A stretch of DNA of 64,000 bases from Candidatus Methanomethylophilaceae archaeon (GTDB lineage: Archaea; Thermoplasmatota; Thermoplasmata; Methanomassiliicoccales; Methanomethylophilaceae). Of the stretch, positions 52,158 to 63,123 are shown piece by piece. Every line of letters begins with the position of its first letter. The first letter of the stretch is position 1. The position numbers were made by a program, and so were the translations under genes. Below the pieces are notes generated by a model. It was not told the origin of the DNA and did not search any database. It worked only from the letters and a program-made list of their open reading frames with translations. Where the stretch lies: the NCBI GenBank assembly GCA_017524805.1, contig JAFXUX010000007.1, positions 1-64,000 on the forward strand, read 5' to 3'.

Positions 52158-53633
52158 TCATTCGTCAGATGCGGGCCTTTTCTTGGGCCTGTACTCGAGG
52201 TTCACGGCTCCGGTACCCAACGTCACCGGCTGGCCGACGATGATGTTCTCGGTCACACCTTCGAGGCGGTCCACTTCGCCGGCGGTCGCGGCGCTGAGCA
52301 GATGCGCGGTGCTGACCTCGAACGCGGCCCTGGACAGGACCGAGGATTTCTTGCCTGAGATACCGTGCCTTCCGATGGACCTCACGGATCCGTCGTTGGT
52401 CATGAGATCGGCGACCAGCATGATGTGCCTGGCGTCGACGTTCAGACCCGCTCCGCCCAAGGTGCTCTCGGCCTCGTGGATCAGCGCGTTCCTGGCGGCT
52501 TCGATGCCCAGGACGCTGGCCACCTCCAGGATGCTGTTGGTCATGACGTGGTCCGCGTCGACTCCCCTGACCCTCAGTACGTCTTTGAGGTTGCTTCCCT
52601 CGGTGATGATCTCGAACGCTCCGTTCTTCTCGGAAAGGACGGCTCTGGTTATGCCGTCGATGCCTTTGATCTTGGCGTCCTTGATCGTGTCGTACATGAG
52701 CTGGAGCTTCTTGTAAGAACCCTCGGGGCAGCTGACGATGATGTTGTCCTCGGCGTCGATGGTGACGTTCCCGCGGACGACCTTGATCTTGTTCAGCCTG
52801 TCCCTGATGGATTCGACGGTCATCTCCTTGTTGGTGATCTTGCTCATGTTGGGCCTGATCCTCAGCTGGGTGTGGTCGATGTCCGTCTCTATGTCGGCGA
52901 CGTCCAGGAGAGTGGTGATCTCGATCTCGGAAGCGATGTGCGTAGCTATCCCCTTGTCCATGGGGCCGCCGTCGATCTCCCTGACGAGAGGGATGGTCAT
53001 CGAAGGCGTGGCCGGGTGGATCCTGGCGTCTACTATCTCGATCAGCCTGGGGAGACCCTGGGTAACGGTGACGCTCGCGACTCCCGCGTAGTGGAAGGTA
53101 CGCATGTTCATCTGGGTACCGGGCTCTCCGAGGGAATGGGCCGCCATCACCCCGGCGGACTCGTTCTGATCCATCATGTGGGAGATGTACATCTTGTGGG
53201 CGGCCTTGATAAGAGCGTCGCCCCTCATGCCGGCGTATTCCTCGCAGTCCTCAGGATAAGCCTTCTTGATGCGGGCCGCTATGTCCATGATTATCTTCAC
53301 GGGGAGCTCGGGCTCCAGGCCTTTCGCGAACTCCTAGAGCTTCAGTTCGGCCGCGTCGCAGGCGCCGAGCTTGGAGAAGGTCTCGAAGAACTTCGCCGGC
53401 TCGGGTTCCGGCGCGGGCGCCCTCTTCGTCTTGGGCGAGGATGACGACGGCTTGTCGCGGATCGCCTTTATGATCGCGGCTGCGCGGTCCTCCGGGATTC
53501 CCAGATCCGCGATGGCTTCTGCGGTGGATTCACCGATGGCACCCATGGTGTTGAAGGCCCTTATGAGGGTGTTCGCCTCCTCCAAGGTCACGCCCCTTTT
53601 CATGAGCGCGTTAAGCGTGTCTTTCTTTGCCAT
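52158..53633 (-). CDS. rpoA2: RNA polymerase subunit A'' (Rpo1C) with in-frame TAG
   Basis: 491 residues if the in-frame TAG at 53334-53336 (codon 100) is read as an amino acid. The part after the TAG carries the A'' core: [26 protein letters not shown] (trigger-loop region), [12 protein letters not shown], and the C-terminal ending near GTGAVNLEY. The part before it has its own ATG at 53633 with GGAGG 8 nt upstream, 1 nt after rpoA1, and a helix-hairpin-helix-like domain (residues 5-60). No usable start lies between the TAG and the core, and the reading frame is continuous. Read-through, most likely as pyrrolysine, is needed for a normal protein. It ends in TGA. Confidence 0.92.
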
Positions 53634-53634
53634 A

Positions 53635-56577
53635 TCACTCGCCTCCGTCGTCTCCGAAGTCGTCGTCGCCTTCCTCGATGTCCTCTTCGTTCTCATCGTC
53701 GGAGAAGTCCATCTCATCCTTCTCGCGGGTGGCGTAATCGTCTCCGCTGTCCTTGATCTCGGGGTGGATGAGCTTCTCGGCCTCGTCCTCGGGGAGGACC
53801 TCGTAGAAGAGATCGTCGAGGTCGATCGCCTTTCCGCCGACGGTCCTGGCCGGGTCGACCCCGTCCTCTCCATACTTGAACTGGATGATCGTGCCGGAGG
53901 TGTTCCTGACGGTCCCGTCGGACATGAGCTTCAGGTCCTCGAGAGCTGACACCAGCCTCCTCTGCATGTATCCGGATCTGGAAGTCCTGACCGCGGTATC
54001 GACCAGTCCTTCCCTCCCTCCCATGGCGTGGAAGAAGAACTCGGTGGGCGACAGGCCGGATTTGTATGAGTTGGCGCAGAACCCTTTGGAGAACGCTCCG
54101 AGGTCTCCCTTGTCGAAGTGGGAGAGAGTCCTGCCGTGGTATCCTCTGGACAGCCTCTCACCGCGGACGGACTGCTGGCCGACGCAACCTGCCATCTGGG
54201 ACAGGTTGAGCATCGAACCGCGGGCCCCGGACTTCGCCATGATGACGGCGGGGTTGTCCATACCGAGGTATTTCTCTGCGGTGGTACCGGCGGAGTCACG
54301 GGCGCCGGAGAGAAGCTCCTGGATCTTGACCTCCAAGGTCTCCTTCACCGAGCGGCCGGGGACAGCTTCGAAGGTTCCCTCGTGGAACGACCTGATCGAA
54401 TCGTTCACCTTGGTGACGGCTTCCTCGATGCTTCCCTCGATCTCCCTGATCGCTTCCGGCGGGATGTCCTCGTCGCTGATTCCGGTGCTGAACCCGTGGT
54501 TCATGATCGCGCCCAGAACCAGCCTGGTCACCTGGTTGATGAATTTGGCGGCGCGGGAGGACCCGTAGTCGCGGGCTATGCGGTCGAGGATCTTCCCCTT
54601 GCTGTTCCCGATGCCTCTGACGTCGATGGTACCGCACTCGAGGTTGCCGTCGCGGATCTTGACGTAGGCGTCATATTCGCACGCCTCCTTCTTGCACCCG
54701 TCGCGGCAGTTGTGGCAGATGTTCGCCTTGAAGGTGGCGTTGAAATCCTCGGGGAGGATGATGGAGAACAGCTGCTTGCCGGTCCAGTAGGGTTCGCCTC
54801 TGCCGTCGGTTCCGGCGGGCTCGGGCATGTCGATCGACCAATCCTTGGAGTCGACCAACGCGCTGTGCTCCCTGTCGTCGGGATCCGCGGCTGCCTTCTC
54901 GGCGGCGGTCCTGACCGGGAGCTTGAACAGTATGTTGGAAGTCTGGAACCTGTCGAAGTGGGTGTCCCCGTGGGTCAGGTAGTACGCGCCGGTGATGTGG
55001 TCGTGGATGGCGCCGATGATCGGGCCTCCGTACCTGGGAGACAGGATGTTCTCCTGGACCTGCATGAGTATGCGGGCTTCCGCGCGTGCCTCATCGGACT
55101 GGAGGACGTGGAGGTTCATCTCGTCCCCGTCGAAGTCTGCGTTGTAAGGCGGGCAGTCGCACAGGTTGAACCTGAAGGTCTTTCCCTCCATTATCCTGAC
55201 GCGGTGAGCCATCATCGACATCCTGTGGAGAGAAGGCTGCCTGTTGAACAGGACTACGTCGCCCTCTATGAGCTGCCTCTCGACGGTGTAATCCACGTCG
55301 ATGTTCTCGGCGACTTCGGAGGCGTTCCTCTCCGTGATCCTGATCCTCCTTCCGTCGGCGCGGATGACGTAGTTGGCTCCGGGCTGGTACGGGAACGTGA
55401 GCTTATCGGACATCGGCCCGCGCCTGATTATGGCCCTGACCTTCTCGATGTTGTTCGCGTTGACGCGCAGGGGGACGGTGAGCTCCCTGGCGGCGAATAT
55501 CGGCACGCCGACGTCGTTGATGGACAGCAGCGGGTCGGGGGAGATGACGGTACGGGCGGAGAAATTCACGCGCTTACCGGACAGGTTGGATCTGAAGCGG
55601 CCTTCCTTCCCTTTCAGCCTCTGGGCCAGGGTTTTGAGCGGGCGGCCGGATCTGTGCCTCGCGGGCGGGATGCCGGAGGTCTGGTTGTCGAAATAGGTGG
55701 TGACGTGGTACTGGAGCAGCTCCCACAGGTCCTCGACGATAAGCTGCGGAGCGCCTGCGTCGCGGTTCTCTCCGAGCCTCTGGTTGATCCTGAGAACATC
55801 CACGAGCTTGTGGGTGAGATCGTCCTCGGATCTGTCTCCGGAATCCAGGGTGATGGACGGCCTGACTGTCACCGGAGGCACTGCCAAAGCGGTGAGAACC
55901 ATCCACTCGGGCCTGCAGGTCTCGGGGTTCATTCCCAGCGCTCTGAGGTCGTCGTCGGAGATCTTCTCCAGCCTCTCGCGCACCTCTTTGGGGGTGAGCT
56001 TGCTGCTGGCGGAAGTTTTGACAGTTCCAGGTGCAGTCTTCTGCAGGGTCTTGTCGCCGCTGTCCAGCCTGAAAGTGGTGGGCTTGTCCAGCTTGATCTT
56101 GACCTGCTTCGTCCTGCAGTAGGGGCACTCCATCCCTTTGGAAGCGCTCTTGGCTGTCTCTTTGGAGAACCCTTTGAGGTCGGCGGTGCCTCCCCCGAGC
56201 TCCTCCATCCTTTCCATGCTCTCCTTGCGCTCCTTGACGGTGTCGGGGTCCAGCATGAGCCTCCCGCAGTTGCTGCAGGTGGACTCCAGCATCACCCTGA
56301 TGTCTTTGATGAATCCGACGTGGAGGACCGGCAGAGCCAGCTCGATGTGGCCGAAGTGTCCGGGACACTCGTCGACCTTGCAGCCGCAGGTCTTGCAGCG
56401 GAGCCCTGGTTCGATGACTCCCATGTGCGGGTCCATGAGCCCTCTGGATATGGGATATCCCTCGTCGTCATATGTGTCCGCGGTGATGATCTCGACCTTG
56501 GACATCTTCCTGATCTCTTCCGGGGAGATGCAGGAGAATTTGATCGAGCCGATCTTCTTCGTGATCTCATTAGTCAT
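53635..56577 (-). CDS. rpoA1: RNA polymerase subunit A' (Rpo1N)
   Basis: About 980 aa. It carries the clamp and the active-site Asp triad. Motifs: zinc sites [19 protein letters not shown] and CSNCGRLM, the catalytic [21 protein letters not shown] and [21 protein letters not shown]. The C-terminus has an unusual acidic tail ([21 protein letters not shown]). The ATG at 56577 overlaps the rpoB TGA (ATGA). I saw no CGA among its many arginine codons. Next in the operon is rpoA2, 1 nt away. Confidence 0.97.
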   Translation of the reverse strand: MTNEITKKIGSIKFSCISPEEIRKMSKVEIITADTYDDEGYPISRGLMDPHMGVIEPGLRCKTCGCKVDECPGHFGHIELALPVLHVGFIKDIRVMLESTCSNCGRLMLDPDTVKERKESMERMEELGGGTADLKGFSKETAKSASKGMECPYCRTKQVKIKLDKPTTFRLDSGDKTLQKTAPGTVKTSASSKLTPKEVRERLEKISDDDLRALGMNPETCRPEWMVLTALAVPPVTVRPSITLDSGDRSEDDLTHKLVDVLRINQRLGENRDAGAPQLIVEDLWELLQYHVTTYFDNQTSGIPPARHRSGRPLKTLAQRLKGKEGRFRSNLSGKRVNFSARTVISPDPLLSINDVGVPIFAARELTVPLRVNANNIEKVRAIIRRGPMSDKLTFPYQPGANYVIRADGRRIRITERNASEVAENIDVDYTVERQLIEGDVVLFNRQPSLHRMSMMAHRVRIMEGKTFRFNLCDCPPYNADFDGDEMNLHVLQSDEARAEARILMQVQENILSPRYGGPIIGAIHDHITGAYYLTHGDTHFDRFQTSNILFKLPVRTAAEKAAADPDDREHSALVDSKDWSIDMPEPAGTDGRGEPYWTGKQLFSIILPEDFNATFKANICHNCRDGCKKEACEYDAYVKIRDGNLECGTIDVRGIGNSKGKILDRIARDYGSSRAAKFINQVTRLVLGAIMNHGFSTGISDEDIPPEAIREIEGSIEEAVTKVNDSIRSFHEGTFEAVPGRSVKETLEVKIQELLSGARDSAGTTAEKYLGMDNPAVIMAKSGARGSMLNLSQMAGCVGQQSVRGERLSRGYHGRTLSHFDKGDLGAFSKGFCANSYKSGLSPTEFFFHAMGGREGLVDTAVRTSRSGYMQRRLVSALEDLKLMSDGTVRNTSGTIIQFKYGEDGVDPARTVGGKAIDLDDLFYEVLPEDEAEKLIHPEIKDSGDDYATREKDEMDFSDDENEEDIEEGDDDFGDDGGE

Positions 56578-59500
56578 CTCAAATCCTCCAGCTGAAGCCT
56601 CATGGCGACACCCATCGACAGGAGCTCGTCCATGAGGAGCTTGAATGCGTACGATGTCTGGACCAGATAGACGTTGGTCTTCTTGCAGACAGGGCAGAAC
56701 AGCGCCCCGTTCTTGTCCATGATGGCGATATGGCCGCACTTGGGGTTTCCGCATACCCACTGCTTGGTACCGTCGGATTCGTCCAGGAGACGGTCCTTGA
56801 TGACCATCGCGGCTCCGTGGCCTATGAGACAGTCACGTTCCATCTCACCGAACCTGAGACCTCCCTGCCTGGAACGTCCTTCGGTAGGCTGCCTGGTAAG
56901 GATCTGCACAGGCCCTCTGGACCTGACGTGCATCTTCCCGCTGACCATGTGGTGCAGCTTCTCGTAGAAGATGACTCCGGTGTAGACGTCCGCCTCGATC
57001 ATGCGGCCGGTCCTTCCGTCGTACATGACCTCTTTCCCGGTGTCCCTGAATCCGTTCCTCATGAGCCCGTCGCGGATGGAAGTCTCGGTCTCTCCGGAGA
57101 ACGCGGTACCGTCGATGATGCGGCCTTCCATGGCTCCCACTTTACCGGCGATCATCTCGAGGACGTGCCCGATGGTCATACGGGAAGGAATACCGTGGGG
57201 GTTGACGACGAGATCGGGGGTGATACCGTCGGCGGTGAAGGGCATGTCGCACTGGTCGACGAGCCTTCCGACGACTCCTTTCTGTCCGAACCTGGAGCAG
57301 AACTTGTCACCGAGCTCCGGGATCCTCTCGTCCCTGACTTTGACGCGGACGAGCCTGGACCCGTTCTCGGACTCGGTAATCATGACGGAGTCGACGTATC
57401 CGGTCTCCCCGGGCCTGACGGTGATGGACGTCTCCCTCCTCTTCTGGGTGGTGAGGGCGTCCCCGTTCTCCTCTAGGAACCTGGGCGGAGAAGTCTTCCC
57501 TATGAGGACATCGGATCCGGACACCCTGCTTTCGGGAAGGATCAGACCGTCCTCTCCCAGGGATGCGTAAGCGGAATCCGTGCGCGCGCCCATGATCTCG
57601 GCGTCGGGGATTTCGAAGTGGTCCTCCTGTCCGCCGGGGTAGCGGCGCTCCTCGGTGCGGTAGGACCTCATGAAGGTAGACCTTCCGAGGCCTCTCTGCA
57701 CGGAGCTCTTGTTCATGACGAGAGCGTCTTCGATGTTGTATCCGTGGTACGAAAGGACGGCGATGCAGAAGTTCTGTCCGGCCGGCCTGTGCTCGTACTT
57801 CATGATCTTCATGGTCTCGGTCTGGACCATCGGGACCTGCGGATACTGCATGAGGTGGCCCCTGGTGTCGGGCCTGATGCGGTAGTTGGCTGTGGGTATT
57901 CCCAGAGCCTGCTTACCCATACCCGCACCCATGGTGATACGGGGCGCGGAGTTGTGCTCCGGATACGGAACGATACCGGATGCGACTCCCAGGATGATCA
58001 TGGGATCGACTTCCATGTGGGTGTATTTGGGTTCGATTTTGGACGGCACGCCGAACTCGGAGGAGCACCATTTGCACTTGAGCACGGCGGTGTCTGTGTT
58101 GGCTCCCACGTTCATCCAGTCGACGTCTTCGGGGGACAGCGCGTGGTGGCACTCGGGGCATCTGGCGGGGACGTCATAAGGCGAGACGAGAACGAGCGCA
58201 TCCTCCTCTTCCTCGGCGTCTATCCACTCCGCCATGCCGTCGCGGAACAGGTCGTCCCACCTGTACTTCGGAGCGTCGGGGCGGGTCTCGTCGAGAGAAT
58301 CGCGGATCTTCTCGACGATCTTCCTGTTGAGAGCGAGGACTCCGTTCCTGATGATGAGCAGAGGCCTTCTGAGACGGCCTTCGTCGCAGTTTATGATGAC
58401 CTCGTCCATGTCCTCGTCGTAGCGGATGTTGATCTGATTGGAGATTATGCCGTGCCTCCTGCACTCCCTTATGTCGTCCACGAGCCTTCTGGCGTCGCGG
58501 TGGATTCCGCGGAGGTCTCCGTTGACGAACACGCGGGTCCCGTCGCCGGATTTGACGTCGTCGACTCCGCGCTCCCTGAGAGTGAAACTTACATCGCGCT
58601 CGGGCACGCCTTCGGATACGTTGATGATGAGCGCCGCATTCTTCACCAGACCGCAGTTCTGACCTTCAGGGGTCTCGGACGGGCACAGCCTTCCCCACTG
58701 GGTGGGGTGCAGGTCACGGGCCTCGAAGTGGGGCTGGCTCCTGGTCAGGGAAGAGGTGATCCTCCTGAGGTGGGACATGGCCGACAGGTTGGAAGTCCTG
58801 TCGAGAAGCTGGGAGACACCGGCGCGCCCTCCGACCCAGTTCCCGGTGGAAAGGGCGTGGATGAGCTTGTGCGTAAGGATGTCGGGGCGTATGGACGAAG
58901 CGATGGTAGGCGTCTCGTTCCTCTTCCTTCCCCAGTTCCTCTCGAGCTGGTACTTCAGGTCTTTCATGAGGCTGCTGAAGCTGGTCCTGAAAAGATCTTC
59001 CATCAGGTCTCCGGAAAGCTTGAGCCTCTTGTTGGCGTAGTGGTCCTTGTCGTCCTGGTTCCTGAAGCCGAGCGAAAGCTCGAGGACGGAGCGTGCGATG
59101 CGCCCGAGGAAGATGGCCTTCTTCTTGCGGTCTTCGATGGTGTCGCCGAGATGCGGGAGAAGGGAGCGGTCCAGGATGTTCTCGACTTTCTTGATCCTGT
59201 ACTCTTTGGCCTGGCCGGCGGCGAAGTTCCTCTCGAGATACAGAATAGCGTCGTCCCTGGTGTGGAATCCGTTGGGGGCGTAGCTCTTCTTGTCGTAGGA
59301 AGCCTCGATGTTCGCGTAGACCAGGTTGGTCATGTTGGGATCGGACACGATGACATCGAAGATCTCCTGGTCGGATTCCATGCCCAGAGCCTTCATGACC
59401 GCGACCAGCGGAATGGAAGTGGATATGACTGGGACGGACACCATGAGGCTGCCGTCCTTCTTCATGTCGACGGTGGTGAGCGCGCGGAATCCGTCTTTCT

Positions 59501-60212
59501 GGGAGAAGACTTTGGCGACCTCGAAGGAGCTGCCGTACCTCTCGCCGTATTCGACCATGACTCTGTTGGGAGCAAGGTCTTCCAGAGTTATCAGGACCCT
59601 CTCGGAACCTGCGATGATGAAGTACCCGCCGGGCTCCTCCGGATCCTCCATGCATCTTATGATCTCCTGCCTGTATTCGGCATCGGACATCTCGCGCTCT
59701 TTATGCCTCTGCATGACCTGCCTGTTCAGGTTGCATCCGGCGGATTTGACCATCATAGGGAGATCCCCGACGCGGATCCATTTGTCTTCCTCGGGCATCT
59801 CCTTCTTTTTGCCGTCTATATAGATTTCGAAATGGACGTAGACGGGGGACATGTAGTTCAGGTTTCTGAGCCTGGCTTCCATGGGGGTCAGCTCATGGGT
59901 GTATCCGTTGGCCTCCTTCATGCTGGGCGCGCCTATGCGGACGGTAGGCTCTCCGACGACCTCACCGGATTCGTCTCTCTCCCTTCCGACGCGGATGACG
60001 ACGTCGACGCCGTTGGTGCGCTCCGGATCCAGCCTTATGATTCCGCGCTCGGCGTCGTCGGTGGGGACCCTGAGTTCGTCGACGACCTGCTGCATGCGGC
60101 TGACTTTGGCGTTCTTCTTGTTGGTGTCCAACGGCAGAAAGTCGTCGAAAGACGATATGTGATGGGATACGATGTCATGATCGGCGAAATACAATCTTAC
60201 TAAGTCCCTCAG
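56574..60212 (-). CDS. rpoB: RNA polymerase subunit B (Rpo2), probable CTG start
   Basis: About 1212 aa, second-largest subunit, unsplit. Motifs: zinc finger CPECHHAL...[35 protein letters not shown], and the C-terminal zinc ribbon [10 protein letters not shown]...CPVCKK. Homology to archaeal RpoB begins before the first possible TTG (60194): the residues [14 protein letters not shown] align with the usual N-terminus. Just upstream in frame is a CTG at 60210-60212, seven nucleotides after AGGGGG(TGA), a near-perfect Shine-Dalgarno at the end of rpoH. I therefore place the start at CTG. Its TGA overlaps the rpoA1 ATG. Confidence 0.93.
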   Translation of the reverse strand: MRDLVRLYFADHDIVSHHISSFDDFLPLDTNKKNAKVSRMQQVVDELRVPTDDAERGIIRLDPERTNGVDVVIRVGRERDESGEVVGEPTVRIGAPSMKEANGYTHELTPMEARLRNLNYMSPVYVHFEIYIDGKKKEMPEEDKWIRVGDLPMMVKSAGCNLNRQVMQRHKEREMSDAEYRQEIIRCMEDPEEPGGYFIIAGSERVLITLEDLAPNRVMVEYGERYGSSFEVAKVFSQKDGFRALTTVDMKKDGSLMVSVPVISTSIPLVAVMKALGMESDQEIFDVIVSDPNMTNLVYANIEASYDKKSYAPNGFHTRDDAILYLERNFAAGQAKEYRIKKVENILDRSLLPHLGDTIEDRKKKAIFLGRIARSVLELSLGFRNQDDKDHYANKRLKLSGDLMEDLFRTSFSSLMKDLKYQLERNWGRKRNETPTIASSIRPDILTHKLIHALSTGNWVGGRAGVSQLLDRTSNLSAMSHLRRITSSLTRSQPHFEARDLHPTQWGRLCPSETPEGQNCGLVKNAALIINVSEGVPERDVSFTLRERGVDDVKSGDGTRVFVNGDLRGIHRDARRLVDDIRECRRHGIISNQINIRYDEDMDEVIINCDEGRLRRPLLIIRNGVLALNRKIVEKIRDSLDETRPDAPKYRWDDLFRDGMAEWIDAEEEEDALVLVSPYDVPARCPECHHALSPEDVDWMNVGANTDTAVLKCKWCSSEFGVPSKIEPKYTHMEVDPMIILGVASGIVPYPEHNSAPRITMGAGMGKQALGIPTANYRIRPDTRGHLMQYPQVPMVQTETMKIMKYEHRPAGQNFCIAVLSYHGYNIEDALVMNKSSVQRGLGRSTFMRSYRTEERRYPGGQEDHFEIPDAEIMGARTDSAYASLGEDGLILPESRVSGSDVLIGKTSPPRFLEENGDALTTQKRRETSITVRPGETGYVDSVMITESENGSRLVRVKVRDERIPELGDKFCSRFGQKGVVGRLVDQCDMPFTADGITPDLVVNPHGIPSRMTIGHVLEMIAGKVGAMEGRIIDGTAFSGETETSIRDGLMRNGFRDTGKEVMYDGRTGRMIEADVYTGVIFYEKLHHMVSGKMHVRSRGPVQILTRQPTEGRSRQGGLRFGEMERDCLIGHGAAMVIKDRLLDESDGTKQWVCGNPKCGHIAIMDKNGALFCPVCKKTNVYLVQTSYAFKLLMDELLSMGVAMRLQLEDLR

Positions 60213-60216
60213 CCTT

Positions 60217-60516
60217 TCACCCCCTGATTACGAGCCTGTACCCAACGGATTTGTAGGCTGTCTCGCTTTTTCTTACGACTTCGATGACGCAGCCTTCCTC
60301 GATGGAATCCTATTTTCCGAGGAGCTCCCTCACCTCGGCCGTGTTCTCCAGGGCTTTGATCCCCGGATCGCTCTTTTTGATTTTGGGGAGCTTATCTTTG
60401 GTTATGCCTTTGGATTCGAGCACTTCCTTCTCCTCATCGAAGCTGAGGAGCCTGTGCTCAGGCACGAGCTCATGTCTCAGAACATTGAATGCGTTGTCCT
60501 CTGCCAAGTGATTCAC
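60217..60516 (-). CDS. rpoH: RNA polymerase subunit H (Rpo5) with in-frame TAG
   Basis: 99 residues if the TAG at 60310-60312 (codon 69) is read as an amino acid. Residues 1-68 give the first half of Rpo[18 protein letters not shown] and [16 protein letters not shown]. The remaining 30 codons after TAG give the conserved second half, [24 protein letters not shown], ending in TGA. RpoH without this strand pair would not fold, so the TAG must be decoded. The start is GTG 60516 with GGAG 8 nt upstream; a TTG nine bases later is an alternative. The TATA-like CTTATACC is near 60548-60555. It is followed 4 nt later by rpoB. Confidence 0.93.
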
Positions 60517-60629
60517 CGATCCATCTCCGGTCCGGTCGGCCGGTATAAGCTGTTTCCAAAAAATTCGCGTGTGAATGTCATTGTGTCCTCATACTTGATC
60601 CGCCGTCGATCGCTCATGAAGTTGATTGG

Positions 60630-60703
60630 CGGGCCTGAAGGGATTCGAACCCTTGACCACCTGATTAAAAGTCAGATGCTCTACCTAGCTGAGCTACAGG
60701 CCC
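60630..60703 (-). tRNA. tRNA-Lys (TTT)
   Basis: Acceptor GGGCCTG/CAGGCCC, anticodon loop CTTTTAA in stem CTGA/TCAG, T loop TTCGAAT, discriminator G, no encoded CCA. TATA box TATTATATATC at 60729-60739. Confidence 0.95.
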
Positions 60704-60780
60704 AAGTAAAATCACGGATAGTGTTCTGATATATAATACATTGCATCCTGCAAAAAGAAGTTTTCCCAATTATTTTCGGT

Positions 60781-61557
60781 TCAACCCTTGTTTCCGGCCC
60801 TTTTTCTGGCGAAAATCAGATACCCCGTATGCCCAAGCATCTCGAAAGCGGGCCTGACGCCGCCGGGGTGGACCTCCAGACCGCGCTGCATGTTCTCCAT
60901 CGCTCTGACGTCGCGGTATCCCCTCTCGCGCAAGGCGGTCACGATGGATTCCGCCTGGTTCATGTTCGGGACGTAGGCGCAAACCCTTCCGCCGGCGCGC
61001 AGATGCGGTTCCAGATTGCCCAGAGCGAGCCAAGGATCCGGCATATCCATCGTCAGGACATCATATCCCTCGTCCGGGACATCCATGGATCTGGCGTCTC
61101 CGATGGAATAGGACCAATATTTATCCAGACCCGTCCTCGCGACGTTCTTCCCGGCGCGGGTGGCGTTCTCCTGCTTCAGCTCGAGGGTGTGGACATGGCC
61201 TTCGGGAGCTACGGCATGCAGAAGCGCCGTGGTCAGCCCTCCGGAACCGGCTCCGACCTCCAGCACCTTGTCGCCGCATTTGACGTCGCAATGAAGAAGG
61301 ATTGTCGCGGCATCCTTTGGGATTATCACCTGCGCGCCGCGATCCAGGGATTCCATGAGCTCCAGGGCGCCTGGGCGGAATACGACGTACTCCCTTCCGA
61401 CTATCGTCAGGGAATCCCCGTCGTCCATAGAGAGGAAGCGGGAGCCGTCCACGGTACCCAAAGAAGGCACCTTGACCATCCCGCCCATGACTTTCAGCCA
61501 GTATTTCTTTCCCTCTCCATCCTCCATGTAGATGATTTCGCCCTCAGAGAATGCCAT
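60781..61557 (-). CDS. trmI: tRNA (adenine-57/58-N1)-methyltransferase TrmI
   Basis: 258 aa, class I SAM methyltransferase of the archaeal TrmI/Trm61 family (m1A at tRNA 57/58). Motifs: KVLEVGAGSGGLTTALLHAV for SAM, the family-specific RGAQVIIPKDAATILLHCDV upstream, DMPDPW in the catalytic site, and an N-terminal small beta barrel. The ATG at 61557 (MAFSEGEIIY) is preferred because earlier in-frame residues are not family-like. It ends in TGA close to the tRNA-Lys gene. It makes a stand-alone unit between proS and the tRNA. Confidence 0.92.
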   Translation of the reverse strand: MAFSEGEIIYMEDGEGKKYWLKVMGGMVKVPSLGTVDGSRFLSMDDGDSLTIVGREYVVFRPGALELMESLDRGAQVIIPKDAATILLHCDVKCGDKVLEVGAGSGGLTTALLHAVAPEGHVHTLELKQENATRAGKNVARTGLDKYWSYSIGDARSMDVPDEGYDVLTMDMPDPWLALGNLEPHLRAGGRVCAYVPNMNQAESIVTALRERGYRDVRAMENMQRGLEVHPGGVRPAFEMLGHTGYLIFARKRAGNKG

Positions 61558-61719
61558 GGGCGGACGTATCAGAACCTGAATGATAAACGAAACGGATGGA
61601 AGGCCATCGGAACGAACAGCACGCCTCCGAATCAGATGGCATTTTGGGGGCCGGATGCGGACCGAATCTTCTCGCATCTTTCCTCATGATGGAAAATGAG
61701 GGCGCGCGGCCCACCCGCG

Positions 61720-63123
61720 TCACATAGTGTGCGCGGCGTAAGCGGGTTTGTCCACGGGCTTGCCGCAGATTATGCATTTTCCCTGGTAAGGCTCGGGCGT
61801 ATACGGCGTGCCGAGGATCTTGAACCCATAGGTGTCCTCGAACTTGTGCCCGCATCCCTCGCATCCGCACCATCCGAACCTGAGGATCTTGTCCTGCGGG
61901 ATGTTCTCGGCGGAATCGATGTCCTGTATGCGCGACTTCTGGATTTCGTTGGCCTTGGCCATCATGGACTCGGAGATGACCTCGAGAAGCATCCTCACTC
62001 CGGGAACGACATCCTCGGCGGATATGGTGCCTTTCTCCTCGGTGTCCCTCCTGTAGAATGAGACGACCCCGTTCTCCAGGTCGCGGGCGCCGACCTCCAG
62101 ACGCACCGGGACGCCTTTGATCTCCCAGTCGTAGTACTTGCTTCCGGGGCGGGCGTCGCGGTCGTCGAGCTTGGCGCGTATTCCGGCGGCCTTCAGAAGC
62201 CCCAGGATCTTGGCGCACTCGGCGGAGACCTCTTCCGCGCTCTTCTTCGAGATGATCGGGATTATGACCGCCTGTATAGGCGCGATTCCGGGAGGCATGA
62301 CCAGCCCCTTGTCGTCGCCGTGGACGCCGATCAGAGCACCGACCAGCCTCTCGCTCATGCCGAAAGTGGTCTGGTGGACCGGAAGGTGCTCCCCGGTCTC
62401 GTTCTCATATTCTATATCGTAAGGGACCGAGAAATTGGTCCTGTAATGGTGGATGGACCCCATCTGAAGGGTCCTTCCGTTGGGCATGGAGGTGTCTATC
62501 CCCACGGTGTAATGGGCTCCGGGGAACTTGTCCCACTCGGTGCGTATGAGCAATGTGTAAGGGAGACAGATCTTCTTCGCTATCTTCGCGAGGATCTGGA
62601 TGTCCTCCTCGATCTGATCCTGGGCCTTCTCGCAGGTCTCGTGGCAGGTGTGCGACTCGAAGAAATGGATCTCGCGGACCCTGATGAACGGGCGGGTCTG
62701 CTTGGTCTCGTAACGGAACGTGTTGACTATCTGGTAGACTTTCAGTGGAAGATCCTGGTGGGATCTGATCCACAGCGAGAACATGGGATACATCGCGGTC
62801 TCGGACGTCGGCCTGACCACCAGCCTCTCGTCCAGCTCGTTCTTGCCGGCGTGGGTAACCCAATAGACTTCCTCGTCGAAGCCTTTGATGTGCTCCTTCT
62901 CCTTGGCGAACTGGGTCTCCGGGATCAGCAGCGGGAAGCAGACCTCGTCATGGTCGGTGGCATCGAACTCCTCGCGGATGTACCCGTCGATCTGCCTCAT
63001 TATCTTCCAGCCGTAGGGAGTCCAGACGTTCATCCCTTTGATGGGGTATCTCTTGTCGGAAAGCCCGGCTTTCTCTACGATATCAAGATACCAATCGGCG
63101 AAATCGTCCTCTTTCAGCGGCAC
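61720..63123 (-). CDS. proS: Prolyl-tRNA synthetase (archaeal/eukaryotic type)
   Basis: 467 aa class IIa synthetase charging tRNA-Pro. Motifs: RPTSETAMYPMFSLWIRSHQDLPLK, motif 2 FRYETKQTRPFIRVREI, the anticodon-binding domain (about 280-390), and the archaeal C-terminal zinc domain with CGCEGCGHKF and CIICGKP, ending in a Tyr-containing tail YAAHTM. It starts at GTG 63121-63123 directly after the prs TGA. No CGA was seen. Confidence 0.95.
   Translation of the reverse strand: MPLKEDDFADWYLDIVEKAGLSDKRYPIKGMNVWTPYGWKIMRQIDGYIREEFDATDHDEVCFPLLIPETQFAKEKEHIKGFDEEVYWVTHAGKNELDERLVVRPTSETAMYPMFSLWIRSHQDLPLKVYQIVNTFRYETKQTRPFIRVREIHFFESHTCHETCEKAQDQIEEDIQILAKIAKKICLPYTLLIRTEWDKFPGAHYTVGIDTSMPNGRTLQMGSIHHYRTNFSVPYDIEYENETGEHLPVHQTTFGMSERLVGALIGVHGDDKGLVMPPGIAPIQAVIIPIISKKSAEEVSAECAKILGLLKAAGIRAKLDDRDARPGSKYYDWEIKGVPVRLEVGARDLENGVVSFYRRDTEEKGTISAEDVVPGVRMLLEVISESMMAKANEIQKSRIQDIDSAENIPQDKILRFGWCGCEGCGHKFEDTYGFKILGTPYTPEPYQGKCIICGKPVDKPAYAAHTM

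Noticed and set aside
52365-53444. 359-codon plus-strand frame opposite rpoA2
   Set aside because: An antisense shadow of rpoA2; Val/Gly/Asp-rich and without motifs.
53334-53873. A separate gene ending at the TAG before rpoA2
   Set aside because: The region from 53633 to the TAG is in frame with the rpoA2 core, and no usable start lies after the TAG. Read-through explains both halves.
60310-60516. A truncated 68-residue RpoH ending at TAG
   Set aside because: The conserved C-terminal half of RpoH continues in the same frame after the TAG to a TGA.
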